Shown here in pieces: positions 1 to 8,609 of a DNA stretch of 64,000 bases. The notes under the pieces were generated by a model that ran no database searches, was not told the origin of the DNA, and was given only the letters and a program-made list of their open reading frames with translations. The DNA is from Legionella geestiana (GTDB lineage: Bacteria; Pseudomonadota; Gammaproteobacteria; Legionellales; Legionellaceae). The stretch spans positions 1,106,001-1,170,000 of the forward strand of contig NZ_CP038271.1 of assembly GCF_004571195.1 (NCBI RefSeq). Reading direction: 5' to 3'. Made by a program: the position numbers and the translations under genes. Every line of letters starts with the position of its first letter. Positions within the stretch are counted from its first letter, which is position 1.

Positions 1-2
1 AC

Positions 3-431
3 AATACCCTGGCCGCAAAAGTTCTCACTTACGCTGGTATTATCCCTTTTATTGCACTCGGTACGGCAGTTTCCCTGCATATTGGCGGTTTGGATTATAG
101 CCTTGCCTTATTTGCCTATGGCGCCGTCATCATCGCATTTCTGTGTGGAATACATTGGGCGACATTTCTGTTTTTTTCAGAAAAATGTGCGCGTAATCTG
201 TTGTTGTACAGCAATATAATAACGCTCGTTGGGTGGTTATCAGTACTGTCTATTAAGACTTATTTGACTTTCGCACTGCAAATCTTATGTTTTCTATCTT
301 TACTGATTCTTGACCTGGAGCTTTATCGTAAAAAATTGATTCCTTTGTGGTTTTTTCACTTACGTCGTAATGCAACGATAGCCGTTACTTTGTCGCTTTT
401 ACTGACGGCATACTTTACCAGTATTTTTTGA
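3..431 (+). CDS. DUF3429 family membrane protein, 5' end cut by the window
   Basis: The frame is open from the first bases of the window, so the gene starts upstream; the TTG at 90 is an internal codon, not a credible start. The visible 142 residues contain four or five hydrophobic segments and the family-like stretch YAGIIPF followed further on by YGAVIIAFLCGIHW, which I recognise as the pattern of DUF3429 inner-membrane proteins. Function in that family is unknown. The gene converges on the fasciclin gene across a hairpin at 461-492. Family call fairly sure; role not known. Confidence 0.75.
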   Translation, partial: NTLAAKVLTYAGIIPFIALGTAVSLHIGGLDYSLALFAYGAVIIAFLCGIHWATFLFFSEKCARNLLLYSNIITLVGWLSVLSIKTYLTFALQILCFLSLLILDLELYRKKLIPLWFFHLRRNATIAVTLSLLLTAYFTSIF

Positions 432-460
432 GTGGTCATTGGCTTAACAAATAATTAAAA

Positions 461-492
461 GGAGATGGCAACAGCTGATGAGCGCCATCTCC
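461..492 (-). terminator. Rho-independent terminator of the fasciclin gene
   Basis: GGAGATGGC at 461-469 pairs perfectly with GCCATCTCC at 484-492 around a 14-base loop. Read on the minus strand the stem is followed by TTTTAATTATT, so it fits a terminator for the leftward gene that ends at 503. There is no T-run on the plus side. Confidence 0.6.
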
Positions 493-502
493 AAAGAAGC
501 TG

Positions 503-970
503 TTATTTAGGCAGCAGTACTTGATTCACAACATGAATGACACCGTTTGAAGCCTTAACGTCGGCCTGTATAACTTCCGCACTATTAACGTATACTTTTC
601 CATCTTTTACCGTAATATCGACATCCTGCCCACCCAGCGTTTTAACCATACCCGGTTGAATTTTATCTGAGGTAATGTCACCACTCACCACGTGATAAAG
701 CAACACGGCTTTTAATTTCTCTGGATTAGCCAAAAGCGCATCCAAATCGGCCTTGGGAACAGCTGCAAATGCCTCATTGGTCGGTGCAAACACTGTAAAA
801 GGACCTGTACCTTGTAGTGCGCTAACTAAATCAGCTTTTTTCAACAAAGTAACAAGGGTTGAAAAATCCTTATTGCCTGCAGCGATGTCAACAATTGTAT
901 TTCCTGCATATGCCGTCAGGCTAAATATGGAAACTAAAGCCACTAAAAAAAACTTTCTTAAAGTATTCAT
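503..970 (-). CDS. Secreted fasciclin (FAS1) domain protein
   Basis: 155 residues. A signal peptide (MNTLRKFFLVALVSIFSLTAYA, ending around residue 22) precedes a single FAS1 domain filling the rest: the H1-like TVFAPTNEAFAAVP, YHVV and the H2-like GVIHVVNQVLLP are visible. FAS1 domains mediate adhesion or ligand binding; the protein should be periplasmic or secreted. I chose the ATG at 970 over upstream starts because AAGGA lies at a good distance before it and because the signal peptide begins exactly there. It stands alone, transcribed toward the terminator at 461-492. Family call very sure; ligand unknown. Confidence 0.9.
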   Translation of the reverse strand: MNTLRKFFLVALVSIFSLTAYAGNTIVDIAAGNKDFSTLVTLLKKADLVSALQGTGPFTVFAPTNEAFAAVPKADLDALLANPEKLKAVLLYHVVSGDITSDKIQPGMVKTLGGQDVDITVKDGKVYVNSAEVIQADVKASNGVIHVVNQVLLPK

Positions 971-1183
971 TTCAATGTCCTTAAAATTTAGAGCCATTTG
1001 TATGAAACTTAGATAGGTCCGGGGCACTGGAACAAAATTCAGGGAAAATAAGAGCTATTCCCATCTTGTTAGTCTAATCACCTTGCTCTCAGAATGGCTT
1101 ATCCACAAGTCCATAGGCCAGGAGAGCTTTCATTGTCTCGGATAGGCCTGTTGACCCTGTGGGTAAGCCATGACACACGGAGC

Positions 1184-1960
1184 TCATGTTTTTTTACGGT
1201 GTTGAAAATACATGTCCGCTGGTGTGAAATATCTGAAGGACTGGTGCGGTCTTCGGTGGTTATAATAATCAAAGTATTCACATAATGCCAGCTCAACTTC
1301 TTCAATTGACTCAAAAGAATATCGATAGAGTTTTTCTTGTTTAACACTACGCCATAAACGCTCTATAAAAATATTATCAAGGTAGCGACCTCGCCCATCC
1401 ATACTGATGGAGATCCTGTGGGTTTTTAGCGTGTTTATCCAGTCACTTGAGGTGAATTGTGACCCTTGATCAGTGTTGAAGATTTCACATCGTCCTTTCA
1501 GCAAAGCATTTCTAAGTGCTTCTACACAGAATTCAGCCTCAAGCGTTGGTGAAACGGCCCATTGAACCACATAGCGGCTATACCAATCCATAATGGCGAG
1601 CAAATAGACGTGACCGCCTTTCATCCTGACGTATGTGATATCCGCCGCCCATACTTGATCGGGTTTTGTGATATCGATATCTCGCAATAAATAGGGGTAC
1701 ACGGTGTGCTCTTTATTGGGTACGCTTGTATTTGGCTTTGGGTAGACGGTTTCTAACCCCATGACCTCCATGAGTCTCTTGATACGACGTCTACCAACAG
1801 TATAACCAACCTCTTTTGATAGCCATTGTGCGCGCTTAATTTTGCCTTCACAGGGATATTGGAGATAATGCTCGTCAAGCAGCGTCATTAATCGCTCATC
1901 TTCTGCTGATATGGAAGACGCCTTGTAATAGTAACTGGAAACGCTCAATCCGAGTAGCAT
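1184..1960 (-). CDS. IS3-family transposase OrfB (DDE integrase core)
   Basis: Catalytic part of the transposase: an N-terminal HTH_21-like region, then the integrase core with the DDE triad visible as WAADITY, NTDQGSQFTS and the E of FIERLWRSVKQE. The C-terminal NHRRPHQSF motif is typical. The frame is open further upstream, to about 2041, with the expected OrfAB linker sequence (LSLDEKRRLIDSS), so the real product is probably an OrfAB fusion made by a register change at the A-run at 2034-2043. The ATG-like start at 1960 is nominal. The active-site residues look intact. Confidence 0.85.
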   Translation of the reverse strand: MLLGLSVSSYYYKASSISAEDERLMTLLDEHYLQYPCEGKIKRAQWLSKEVGYTVGRRRIKRLMEVMGLETVYPKPNTSVPNKEHTVYPYLLRDIDITKPDQVWAADITYVRMKGGHVYLLAIMDWYSRYVVQWAVSPTLEAEFCVEALRNALLKGRCEIFNTDQGSQFTSSDWINTLKTHRISISMDGRGRYLDNIFIERLWRSVKQEKLYRYSFESIEEVELALCEYFDYYNHRRPHQSFRYFTPADMYFQHRKKT

Positions 1961-2012
1961 GCACTGCTCTCGGATCGTTATTTCAGCGCTGCTATCGATG
2001 AGTCTGCGTTTT

Positions 2013-2306
2013 TCATCCAGGCTCAGATGGAAATTTTTTTTTTAACCAGGACAATTGTGCCTGGAGCCGACCAATTTCCTCATATAAGGCATCGATAAGT
2101 TCTGTTTGTGTTTTTTTATCTTTGTCGCGAGTGTTGGAAAACACGTCAGATATCGCTTGCAATGCCGTTTGCTTCCAGGCTTTAATTTGGGTAGCATGCA
2201 CGCCGTACTCGCTGGTTAACTGGGCCTGGGTCAATTTCCCCTCAATGGCAGCAAGTGCAATCTTTGATTTTTTTGATGCAGTGTAATAATTTCGCTTTTT
2301 GGTCAT
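2013..2306 (-). CDS. IS3-family transposase OrfA (HTH_Tnp_1)
   Basis: 97 residues with an N-terminal helix-turn-helix (YTASKKSKIALAAIEGKLTQ then the HATQIKAWK recognition-helix region) that binds the IS ends, followed by a leucine-zipper-like coiled coil (LIDALYEEIGRLQAQLSWL) for multimerisation. It ends in KKKFPSEPG just after the run of ten A on the minus strand (2034-2043). OrfB lies in the +1 (equivalently -2) register, not the usual -1; see findings. Confidence 0.85.
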   Translation of the reverse strand: MTKKRNYYTASKKSKIALAAIEGKLTQAQLTSEYGVHATQIKAWKQTALQAISDVFSNTRDKDKKTQTELIDALYEEIGRLQAQLSWLKKKFPSEPG

Positions 2307-2592
2307 CCTATTCTCCTCTTATAATAGAAGAATAGCTCTTAAAAATACCTTTTTTTCGTCCAAAAATCCGCGCCTATATCAAACAACCGATGTAATAGTA
2401 GTCCAGTACTTTTGATTATGCAATTTTGCCATTTCAATTTCATAATTTTTTACACCATAATAGAATGTATAATAGCTTAATAAATCGACGATTTTTTTTG
2501 ATGTTTCATGCAGGCGGTTTGCGAGGAGAATATTTTCGTATAACAACTTCTCTCACGAATATGACACGGTACTGAAACCTTTTTGCGCCTGC

Positions 2593-2927
2593 ATGCATGC
2601 CAAAACGCCGCATTTAAAGCCATATTATAGAATGAGGGCACGCCCTAATAAGAAAAGCGAGTGTTTGTTAGCCCTTTTAAAAGCGAGGGCAGATGTTCAT
2701 GTACGCACAAAAATGGGAACACCTGCCTGCATCTCATGGCGATATATAAAAATCCGGCATATCTTGCCGTCTTTCATCAAAAGGGTGTAGATCTTTTCAT
2801 TGAATACAACCAACCTGAGACAGTTCAAGACTGGCCTATAAAATGCGAAGATGAATCATTACCTACAGCTTTTTCAGAGTATTGGCCAAATTTAAGCAGC
2901 TTAAGAAGTCCAGTCGCCATGTGCTGA
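2593..2927 (+). pseudogene. Broken ankyrin-repeat gene fragment
   Basis: Two overlapping frames each carry half of one ankyrin repeat. The first reads ECLLALLKARADVHVRTK and the second, one register later, reads NGNTCLHLMAIYKNPAYLAV. They join at the A-run near 2709-2714, so one base has been gained or lost there. The 3' part ends at a stop at 2925-2927. Neither frame has a good start or a ribosome site. This looks like the remnant of an ankyrin effector gene; an intact ankyrin gene lies 1.5 kb downstream. I cannot tell how much of the 5' end is gone. Confidence 0.6.
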
Positions 2928-3124
2928 AAAAACCGAGGAGGCCTTAACCCCCTAAACAGGATGGCGCAAACCATGAAGATTACTGCAGACAAACACATAC
3001 TGGCCAGGAAATTTTGACCACGCAACATGGCTTTGGTTAGAATGCTCTAACGCGCATTTAGAGCAAACAGCTACGCGCGACCTGTTCCAGTACCCTTCAA
3101 CATGCTGTCACGCCAGAAGCCGTT

Positions 3125-4135
3125 ATGAAAAAATTAGTCCAGCGATTATTGGAAGAGTTTCAGAATAATTACCCGGGGATATCCCTCGAAGCCATGACGA
3201 TTATTATCGAAAGCCTGAGAGAAAAAGTCCGGGATAAAGGGTTTGCTTTTAATTGTCTGGCATTGTCACGCCAATACCGGGGAAGATTCGATGAGCTTCG
3301 GCAATTTCTGGATACTCTGGAACAGAGCATGGATAAACTGGCCAACCTGTCTCGTTGCCAGATCCTCGTTGAAATTGAGAGTCACTGGACCTGTATTGAT
3401 ATTCGTATTCGTGAGGGTAAACCGGATTTTTATATACTGGATGCTGCGAATTCTCCTTTTCTACTCCCCACCGCCGCCTATATTCATCAAAGATATCCGG
3501 ATACGCTGATTAGATACAGTGGTGGTAATTTGCAAGTTTCTGAGGGTAATTGTAAATTTTTTGCGATTGCCATTGCTCTTGGCATGGCACGAATACCAGA
3601 TTTGCATGATCATTTGGCTACAGCCATTCGAGACGAATCAAAAATCATCGCCGCCGGGCGAATTGACGTCATCATAGACGAATTAATTGCTGATGATTTT
3701 TGTTCGGCCAGTGCCAGGGAGCCTATTAGAAAGGCCTATGAGAAAATTGAATGTCTGCCCGTTGAGAATATGCCAGCATGTTTTGGAGAACTGCTAAAAA
3801 CCATGCAACATCTGCGATTTTTTAGAACTGAAATCAAAGATAAAGGTTTTTTGAGAAGCAATGGAAAGCTCCTTGATTCCTATATTGCAAAACATACCCG
3901 GGATGTAGCAGTGGAGCCGGATAGCCCCCCAAAAAAACGAAACATGGCGGTAGAGCATTTCCATCAAAAAATATTTCAACAGGCGATTCACTACCTGAAT
4001 TGTAACAGTCATGAAACCCTAAAAACAGCAATCCTCAAAAGAAACGCCGCCATTCAATCCCCTGCAATCCTGTTCAATTCGATAACGGAGGAGACGGCCG
4101 CGTCATCAGTTTGCATCGATAATCAGTTCATATAG
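3125..4135 (+). CDS. YopJ-family serine/threonine acetyltransferase, predicted T4SS effector
   Basis: 336 residues. The catalytic triad of the YopJ/AvrA family is recognisable: H87 in ESHWTCIDIR, D106 in FYILDAANSP in place of the usual Glu/Asp, and C143 in EGNCKFFAIAIALGMA. The H-to-acid spacing of 19 is the same as in YopJ (H109, E128). Family members acetylate Ser/Thr/Lys of host kinases and need inositol hexakisphosphate. No signal peptide or membrane segment is seen. The C-terminal ITEETAASSVCIDNQFI carries acidic residues like a Dot/Icm signal. It sits between two IS3 elements beside ankyrin genes, supporting an acquired effector. Family call is from motif reading; the substrate is unknown. 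Confidence 0.75.
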   Translation: MKKLVQRLLEEFQNNYPGISLEAMTIIIESLREKVRDKGFAFNCLALSRQYRGRFDELRQFLDTLEQSMDKLANLSRCQILVEIESHWTCIDIRIREGKPDFYILDAANSPFLLPTAAYIHQRYPDTLIRYSGGNLQVSEGNCKFFAIAIALGMARIPDLHDHLATAIRDESKIIAAGRIDVIIDELIADDFCSASAREPIRKAYEKIECLPVENMPACFGELLKTMQHLRFFRTEIKDKGFLRSNGKLLDSYIAKHTRDVAVEPDSPPKKRNMAVEHFHQKIFQQAIHYLNCNSHETLKTAILKRNAAIQSPAILFNSITEETAASSVCIDNQFI

Positions 4136-4395
4136 TCGCCAAATTTTGATAAAGCATCGACCCATGCCCGCCTAATCCACACTTAATTATCGCAGCGACT
4201 TACTTATGACTCCTATTCTGCCTTACCACAATCTTTAATCTTCCTCTGAATTTTTAGGAACTAAACTCCCTGATATGCAGTGGTAACAGCCTGATGATGC
4301 GTTGTAGTCCAAGCTCGTTATTAACAGGCTTACAGGTAATGGGTAGTTGCAAGTGCCTGTTATTCACTCCACAAATTCAATAAACTACCCTCTCC

Positions 4396-5565
4396 ATGAT
4401 TGGTATGGTGTGCATGATGTTTTTTTCTCATTCCGTTGACCGCCACGCACTTGCACTATGTAAAACCTTATTTTCAAGTGACCCGGCGTTGATAGGAAAA
4501 ATCCTTGCACATTATGCCATTTTTAATAATGACTCGGACTTTCAAGCCAACTTTAACCGTGCACTGCAAAAATTGGCGACAGGCTTATCAAAAAAAGCTG
4601 AAAAATTAGAACTTCAATTAGATGACATTACAAATGCTGATAAGCTTAATGTTTTGTTCTTGAGAGCATGGCTGGTTGAAGATTGTCCCAGTTTGTGGCT
4701 GGATGACGAAAAAAACATCCATCCAACGTTTATCAATCTGTTAGTCCATTTAGCCAGTAGCAGCGATTTCCATGCTAAAAGTCCACTGTCAAGCAGACAG
4801 GGATTTTCGTTATACCAAACGCTAGATTTAAATATTACTGCCCTTGGCAAGTCTCTACCAATGGTAGAGCGAGCTATTTGGATGCGTCTATCTCAAATTC
4901 CCGGCATTGATTTTAATGAATCTAATAATTACTGGGGAAACACCAGTTTGCATTTTAAAATTTCCAATGGACAATCGGAAGATACGATTCGCTTTATCAG
5001 AAATATTCTGACGTTACCCTCAGAGAGGAGCCGCCCGAGACTCGATGTGAACAGATTGTCAACGGGATTTGGTACAAGTCCACTGCATTTGGCTGTTGCC
5101 AAGGGATACAGGGATACGGATTCACGGAACGTACCGGTTCTCAGCTATGTGAGCCTCGTTAAGGAACTTTGCGAAGCAGGAGCAGATACCAACCTCAAAA
5201 CAGCCCCTGTCTTGTGCCAGGAAATAAGCCAAAAATTTTTCTTAAAACCGCTTGCGATTCAAGCAGAGTTTACGGCGCTGCATATCGCCTGCGCGCGGCG
5301 GGATTTGGAACTAATCGCAATTTTGCTGGAATATTCTGCTAATCTAACCATCCGCAATGCAGATGGACTGACTCCCATCGATGTATTACAACTGCCTTAT
5401 GAAAATCGCAAATGCATCGTTGACAGCATCAGCGGTCCGGGATTAAACAACTTCGAGACCTACGAACAGGAGCATTCATCAGAATCGCACCTGGCCGCTT
5501 GTTATCAATTGCTGCATGACGCCACGACAAGCCGCCAATCTCACTGTAGCCTGTCCAATGGCTAG
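4396..5565 (+). CDS. Ankyrin-repeat protein, candidate effector
   Basis: 389 residues. An N-terminal 170 residues of no recognised family are followed by ankyrin repeats: GNTSLHFKISNGQSEDTIRF (about 177-196), TSPLHLAVAKGY (about 228) and the best one, TALHIACARRDLELIAILLE followed by NADGLTPIDVL (about 290-335). Ankyrin repeats bind partner proteins and are common in Legionella secreted effectors. The start is uncertain: no ribosome site precedes the ATG at 4396, and in-frame ATGs follow at 4405, 4414 and 4417. The gene ends about 180 bases before an IS3 element. The secreted role is inferred from family and context only. Confidence 0.75.
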   Translation: MIGMVCMMFFSHSVDRHALALCKTLFSSDPALIGKILAHYAIFNNDSDFQANFNRALQKLATGLSKKAEKLELQLDDITNADKLNVLFLRAWLVEDCPSLWLDDEKNIHPTFINLLVHLASSSDFHAKSPLSSRQGFSLYQTLDLNITALGKSLPMVERAIWMRLSQIPGIDFNESNNYWGNTSLHFKISNGQSEDTIRFIRNILTLPSERSRPRLDVNRLSTGFGTSPLHLAVAKGYRDTDSRNVPVLSYVSLVKELCEAGADTNLKTAPVLCQEISQKFFLKPLAIQAEFTALHIACARRDLELIAILLEYSANLTIRNADGLTPIDVLQLPYENRKCIVDSISGPGLNNFETYEQEHSSESHLAACYQLLHDATTSRQSHCSLSNG

Positions 5566-5771
5566 AAGTTTTTGTTAAGTTACCTTTCAACGCTGCCAGC
5601 ATCGCTTTGCGAATTACCAATGGAAGAATTTGGATGACAGAAGCAGTGTCGTCCAACTGGAACCGGTTCAGTTGCAATACGTCTGGAATGATAAGCCATC
5701 CTTGACCCAGTGATGGCGTCAAAAACACCATCGTCAAAAACTGATCTTTCCCGGGAAAATCGGACACCTTG

Positions 5772-6701
5772 CTAAGCAACTTTTCTGAATTCAAACAAAT
5801 CTGGTGTTTGATACTCCAACCTTGAATGAAGCCGTTTTCGATTATAGTAAATTTCAATGTATTCGAATATATGATTTTTAGCGGTAGCGCGTGATAAAAA
5901 TCTCTCGCCATGTATAGCTTCAACTTTGAAACTGTGATTCCAACTTTCCATTGCAGCATTGTCATAACAATCGCCTCGTTTGCTCATGCTGCAAGCAAGG
6001 CCTTGAATATTCAAAAGTTTCTGATGATCATGCGAACAGTACTGGCTGCCTCGATCCGAATGAATAACCAATCCTCGGGAAGGTTTACGCTTCCATATAG
6101 CCATTTGTAATGCGTCAATTACCAGTTGTTTGGTCATGCGTTCAGATAGCGCCCATCCAACGACCTTTCGAGAATACAGGTCCATCACCACCGCGAGGTA
6201 AAGCCATCCCTCTTCTGTATGACAGTAGGTGATATCACTGACACATTTTTCATTAGGGGTCTGTGCATTGAAATTTTGCTGCAACAGATTCGGCGCAAAA
6301 GGTAATTGGTGATTGCTGTTGGTCGTTGCCTTGAATTTCCTTGAGGATTTTGCACGCCAACCCTGTTCACGCATTATCCGGGCAACACGCTGTTTGCCGA
6401 CCCGTTCACCTTCGCGGTTTAATCGTTTAGTAATCCGGGGTGTGCCTGCTCTGGAGCGTTCTTCGTCAAAAATTCCCCTTATTTTTTCAGCCAAATCACG
6501 ATCCCGCTCAGTCCGTCTTGATGGCTTACGGCCAGCCCATGCATAATATCCACTGACTAACACGGACAACGCCCGACACATTAATTTGATTGGAAAGTGT
6601 TTCGATTCGTTCTTAATCATCGCATACTTCACTCCGTTTCCCTGGCAAAGTACGCCGCCGCCTTTTTTAGAAATACATTCTCTTCTGCAAGTCTTGCACA
6701 T
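5772..6701 (-). CDS. IS3-family transposase OrfB (DDE integrase core)
   Basis: HTH_21 region (ERSRAGTPRITKRLNREG) then the integrase core with the triad in CVSDITY, IHSDRGSQYCS and AAMESWNHSFKVE, ending with NRKRLHSRLEYQTPDLFE. All three acidic residues are present and the length is normal, so the transposase looks intact. It overlaps OrfA by 73 bases in the -1 register. It should be expressed as an OrfAB fusion by slippage at the A6G heptamer in OrfA near 6660-6670. The nominal start at 6701 precedes the slippery site and is not the true start. Confidence 0.92.
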   Translation of the reverse strand: MCKTCRRECISKKGGGVLCQGNGVKYAMIKNESKHFPIKLMCRALSVLVSGYYAWAGRKPSRRTERDRDLAEKIRGIFDEERSRAGTPRITKRLNREGERVGKQRVARIMREQGWRAKSSRKFKATTNSNHQLPFAPNLLQQNFNAQTPNEKCVSDITYCHTEEGWLYLAVVMDLYSRKVVGWALSERMTKQLVIDALQMAIWKRKPSRGLVIHSDRGSQYCSHDHQKLLNIQGLACSMSKRGDCYDNAAMESWNHSFKVEAIHGERFLSRATAKNHIFEYIEIYYNRKRLHSRLEYQTPDLFEFRKVA

Positions 6702-6928
6702 TCTCGCTTTAACCGTGCTAATTCAGCCTGCTGAAGCTTTTGGTGTTCAAGTGTAGTGCCGCCTTGTTTCTTCTTTGATCTCCACGAATACAATATCGCC
6801 TCGGCTATACCAAGATCTTTGGCTACCTGGGGGACGCCTTCCTTCGCTGCCCGTTCTACTGCTTGATCTTTAAACTGGGGACTATATTTATTTCTGATGA
6901 TTTTTTGATCTGATTTATTATTGTTCAT
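6629..6928 (-). CDS. IS3-family transposase OrfA (HTH_Tnp_1)
   Basis: 99 residues: a helix-turn-helix (YSPQFKDQAVERAAKEGVPQ, then AKDLGIAEAILYSWRSK) and a C-terminal leucine zipper (LARLKRECARLAEENVFLKKA). The codons for FLKKA contain the classic A6G slippery heptamer, which allows -1 frameshifting into OrfB. This is the arrangement expected of a working IS3 element, in contrast to the element at 1049-2341. Confidence 0.92.
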   Translation of the reverse strand: MNNNKSDQKIIRNKYSPQFKDQAVERAAKEGVPQVAKDLGIAEAILYSWRSKKKQGGTTLEHQKLQQAELARLKRECARLAEENVFLKKAAAYFARETE

Positions 6929-7149
6929 TTTTCACCTCTGCTTTAGATTTTACTCTCTTAGCAGGGTGTCCAACAAATCAGGGCAGGATCACCTGCATGC
7001 AACCCGAGAAAATGGAGAATGTTTACGATTTTCCACCAAATCATTGCAATGTTGTACACTGTGCTTTATCTTGTGTGAATTATTGATTATTTGATTATAT
7101 TTAAGATATTAGTGTAATATTTTGATTAAACGCTCAGATAAAAATATAA

Positions 7150-7818
7150 ATGAATAATCTTGCTTTGCAGAAAGGGGTGCCAAATTCTTTAGTCATTGCT
7201 GGCAATATAAAAAAGTTGATGGTTGCTAATAATTTATCTGATGCGCAGCTGGCCCGTGCAATTGGTGTATCTATAATGACTATACGCCGGGTAACCTCTG
7301 GAGAAACAGAAGACCCTAGAATTTCCACTCTTAATCTAATAGCAAGTTATTTCAAAATAAGTGTTGACTCCTTATTAGAAAATAATGAAAGGCCTATCCA
7401 ATTAACTCAGAACAACAAACCGAAATTTATTCCAGTATTAGATTGGGAAACCATTGAAAAAATTGATGAAAATAAAAAAAATGATTATTCTCAGTGGGAT
7501 AAATGGTATCCATTGATACAAAACGATAACTTAAATTTAAATGATATGGCGTTTGCTCTTGAAAGCAAACCATCTATGCAGCCACGATTTCCCAAAGGCA
7601 CATTATTCATTATTAATCCGAACGAATCTATAATAGACAATGATTTGGTATTAGTTCAATTGAAAACATCAAAAGCAATATCTTTAAGAGAGATAGTTAT
7701 CGATCCACCTCAATGGATACTGCGGTCGATAATATCCGGTTCAGATCCAATATATTTTAATTCTGATGAACATGATATCATTGGTGTCGTTGTTTTGACT
7801 GTATACCACTCCAGATAG
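7150..7818 (+). CDS. XRE-type repressor with S24 (LexA/C1-like) C-terminal domain
   Basis: 222 residues. An N-terminal helix-turn-helix of the phage-repressor type spans about 16-75 (NNLSDAQLARAIGVSIMTIRR). A C-terminal S24-like fold spans about 130-220 with the serine motif at S142 (SKPSMQPRFPKGTLF). The lysine that normally completes the Ser-Lys dyad appears as R180 (ISLREIV) in my alignment by eye, and no clear Ala-Gly cleavage pair is seen, so self-cleavage is doubtful. It starts an AT-rich cassette: the transporter gene follows after 20 bases in the same direction. It probably regulates that operon, but this is inference. Confidence 0.8.
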   Translation: MNNLALQKGVPNSLVIAGNIKKLMVANNLSDAQLARAIGVSIMTIRRVTSGETEDPRISTLNLIASYFKISVDSLLENNERPIQLTQNNKPKFIPVLDWETIEKIDENKKNDYSQWDKWYPLIQNDNLNLNDMAFALESKPSMQPRFPKGTLFIINPNESIIDNDLVLVQLKTSKAISLREIVIDPPQWILRSIISGSDPIYFNSDEHDIIGVVVLTVYHSR

Positions 7819-7838
7819 TTTAGTGGAAATGTTGTTTT

Positions 7839-8588
7839 ATGTTAGATGCAGCCTTAAATCAATCTAAAGACACTGTTAATTCAAAATATCTGCAATTCAT
7901 CACGATACTTTTTACATCGTTATGGCTCATATCAACAATTGCTGCTGTCAAACAAGTTTATTTCTGGGGGATAACATTAACCGGGGGATTCATAATATTC
8001 CCTGTTGTAGCATACTTAAATATCATGCTGGTTGATATATACGGATTTAAAGCCTCAAGAAGCGCAATATGGTATGGAACCATGGTAAATATTTTATATA
8101 TATTTTCAATGTATACAGTTTCGATTCTTCCTCCAGCGCCTCATTGGAATCTATCCCAAGAATTTGACTCAATATTAATGCCACAAGTAAGGTTGATATC
8201 TGCATCATTAATCGCTTTTTGGGCCTCAGGATTTACCAATAATTATTTGATGGCAAAAATGAAACTTGTAGGACACCCACTTTTTTTCAGGATACTCCTT
8301 GCTGCGTTTCTCTCAATAACTATCGATTTGGTTCTATATCTTTCAATAGGATTTTATGGGACATTACCTATAGAAAATTTAAAAGAAATTTTTATTTTTG
8401 CATATTTCAAAAAAATCCTATGTGAACTGTTCTTGCTGCCAGTCGCATGGATACTAATAGATTATGTAAAGAAAGTTGAAGGATTTGAGATTTATGACTC
8501 TAGTACAAAATTCACCCCTTTTTCATTTGATAATGTTTACAATATAAACGATTATAGAAAACCGAACTCAGACAAAGTAATAGTTTAA
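7839..8588 (+). CDS. VUT/YhhQ-type queuosine precursor transporter-like membrane protein
   Basis: 249 residues, six or so membrane helices. The family signature is visible around residues 50-80 (GFIIFPVVAYLNIMLVDIYGFKASRSAIWYG, given here in its key parts: GFIIFP, VDIYGF, RSAIWYG), and again in SASLIAFWASGFTNNYLMAK. Members of PF02592 import 7-deazaguanine precursors (preQ0/preQ1). It lies 20 bases after the S24 repressor gene, so both are probably one transcript. Coupling a transporter of this family to a phage-type repressor is unusual in my reading. The substrate cannot be read from the sequence. Confidence 0.78.
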   Translation: MLDAALNQSKDTVNSKYLQFITILFTSLWLISTIAAVKQVYFWGITLTGGFIIFPVVAYLNIMLVDIYGFKASRSAIWYGTMVNILYIFSMYTVSILPPAPHWNLSQEFDSILMPQVRLISASLIAFWASGFTNNYLMAKMKLVGHPLFFRILLAAFLSITIDLVLYLSIGFYGTLPIENLKEIFIFAYFKKILCELFLLPVAWILIDYVKKVEGFEIYDSSTKFTPFSFDNVYNINDYRKPNSDKVIV

Positions 8589-8609
8589 TTAATGTGAATC
8601 TGATATTAG

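Larger units (their letters stand above)
1049..2341. mobile_element. IS3-family insertion sequence, copy 1 (about 1.29 kb)
   Basis: Two transposase reading frames (OrfA 2013-2306, OrfB 1184-1960, both minus) lie between 12-base perfect inverted repeats, TAAGAGCTATTC at 1049-1060 and GAATAGCTCTTA at 2330-2341. AAAA flanks both sides and could be the target duplication, though it is low complexity. The 1,293-base length is normal for IS3 elements. The left end inside the element also holds an imperfect hairpin whose arms are near 1094 and 1160. The ends do not start with the usual TG, so the boundaries are the least certain part. Confidence 0.7.
5747..6986. mobile_element. IS3-family insertion sequence, copy 2 (about 1.24 kb)
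   Basis: OrfA (6629-6928) and OrfB (5772-6701), both minus, lie between imperfect inverted repeats. The best-matched core is GGACACC, then C or T, then TGCTAAG: it starts at 5762 on the plus strand and runs inward from 6971 on the minus strand. The outer ends resemble each other only partly. GATC occurs at 5743-5746 and 6987-6990 and could be a 4-base target duplication, which would place the ends at 5747 and 6986. This element is not a copy of the one at 1049-2341, so the pair is not a simple composite transposon. Confidence 0.75.

Noticed and set aside
1094-1175. Perfect DnaA box (TTATCCACA) near 1097 as a replication signal
   Set aside because: It is a single box within the arm of an imperfect hairpin inside the IS3 element, so it is more simply part of the IS end structure.
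5429-5965. Minus-strand ORF of 178 codons spanning the ankyrin gene end and the IS3 left end
   Set aside because: It crosses the IS boundary and both neighbouring genes in antisense. The 180 bases between ankyrin stop and IS end might hold a remnant, but I recognise nothing.
1049-6986. Composite transposon formed by the two IS3 elements
   Set aside because: The elements differ in transposase sequence and terminal repeats, so they cannot act as paired ends.
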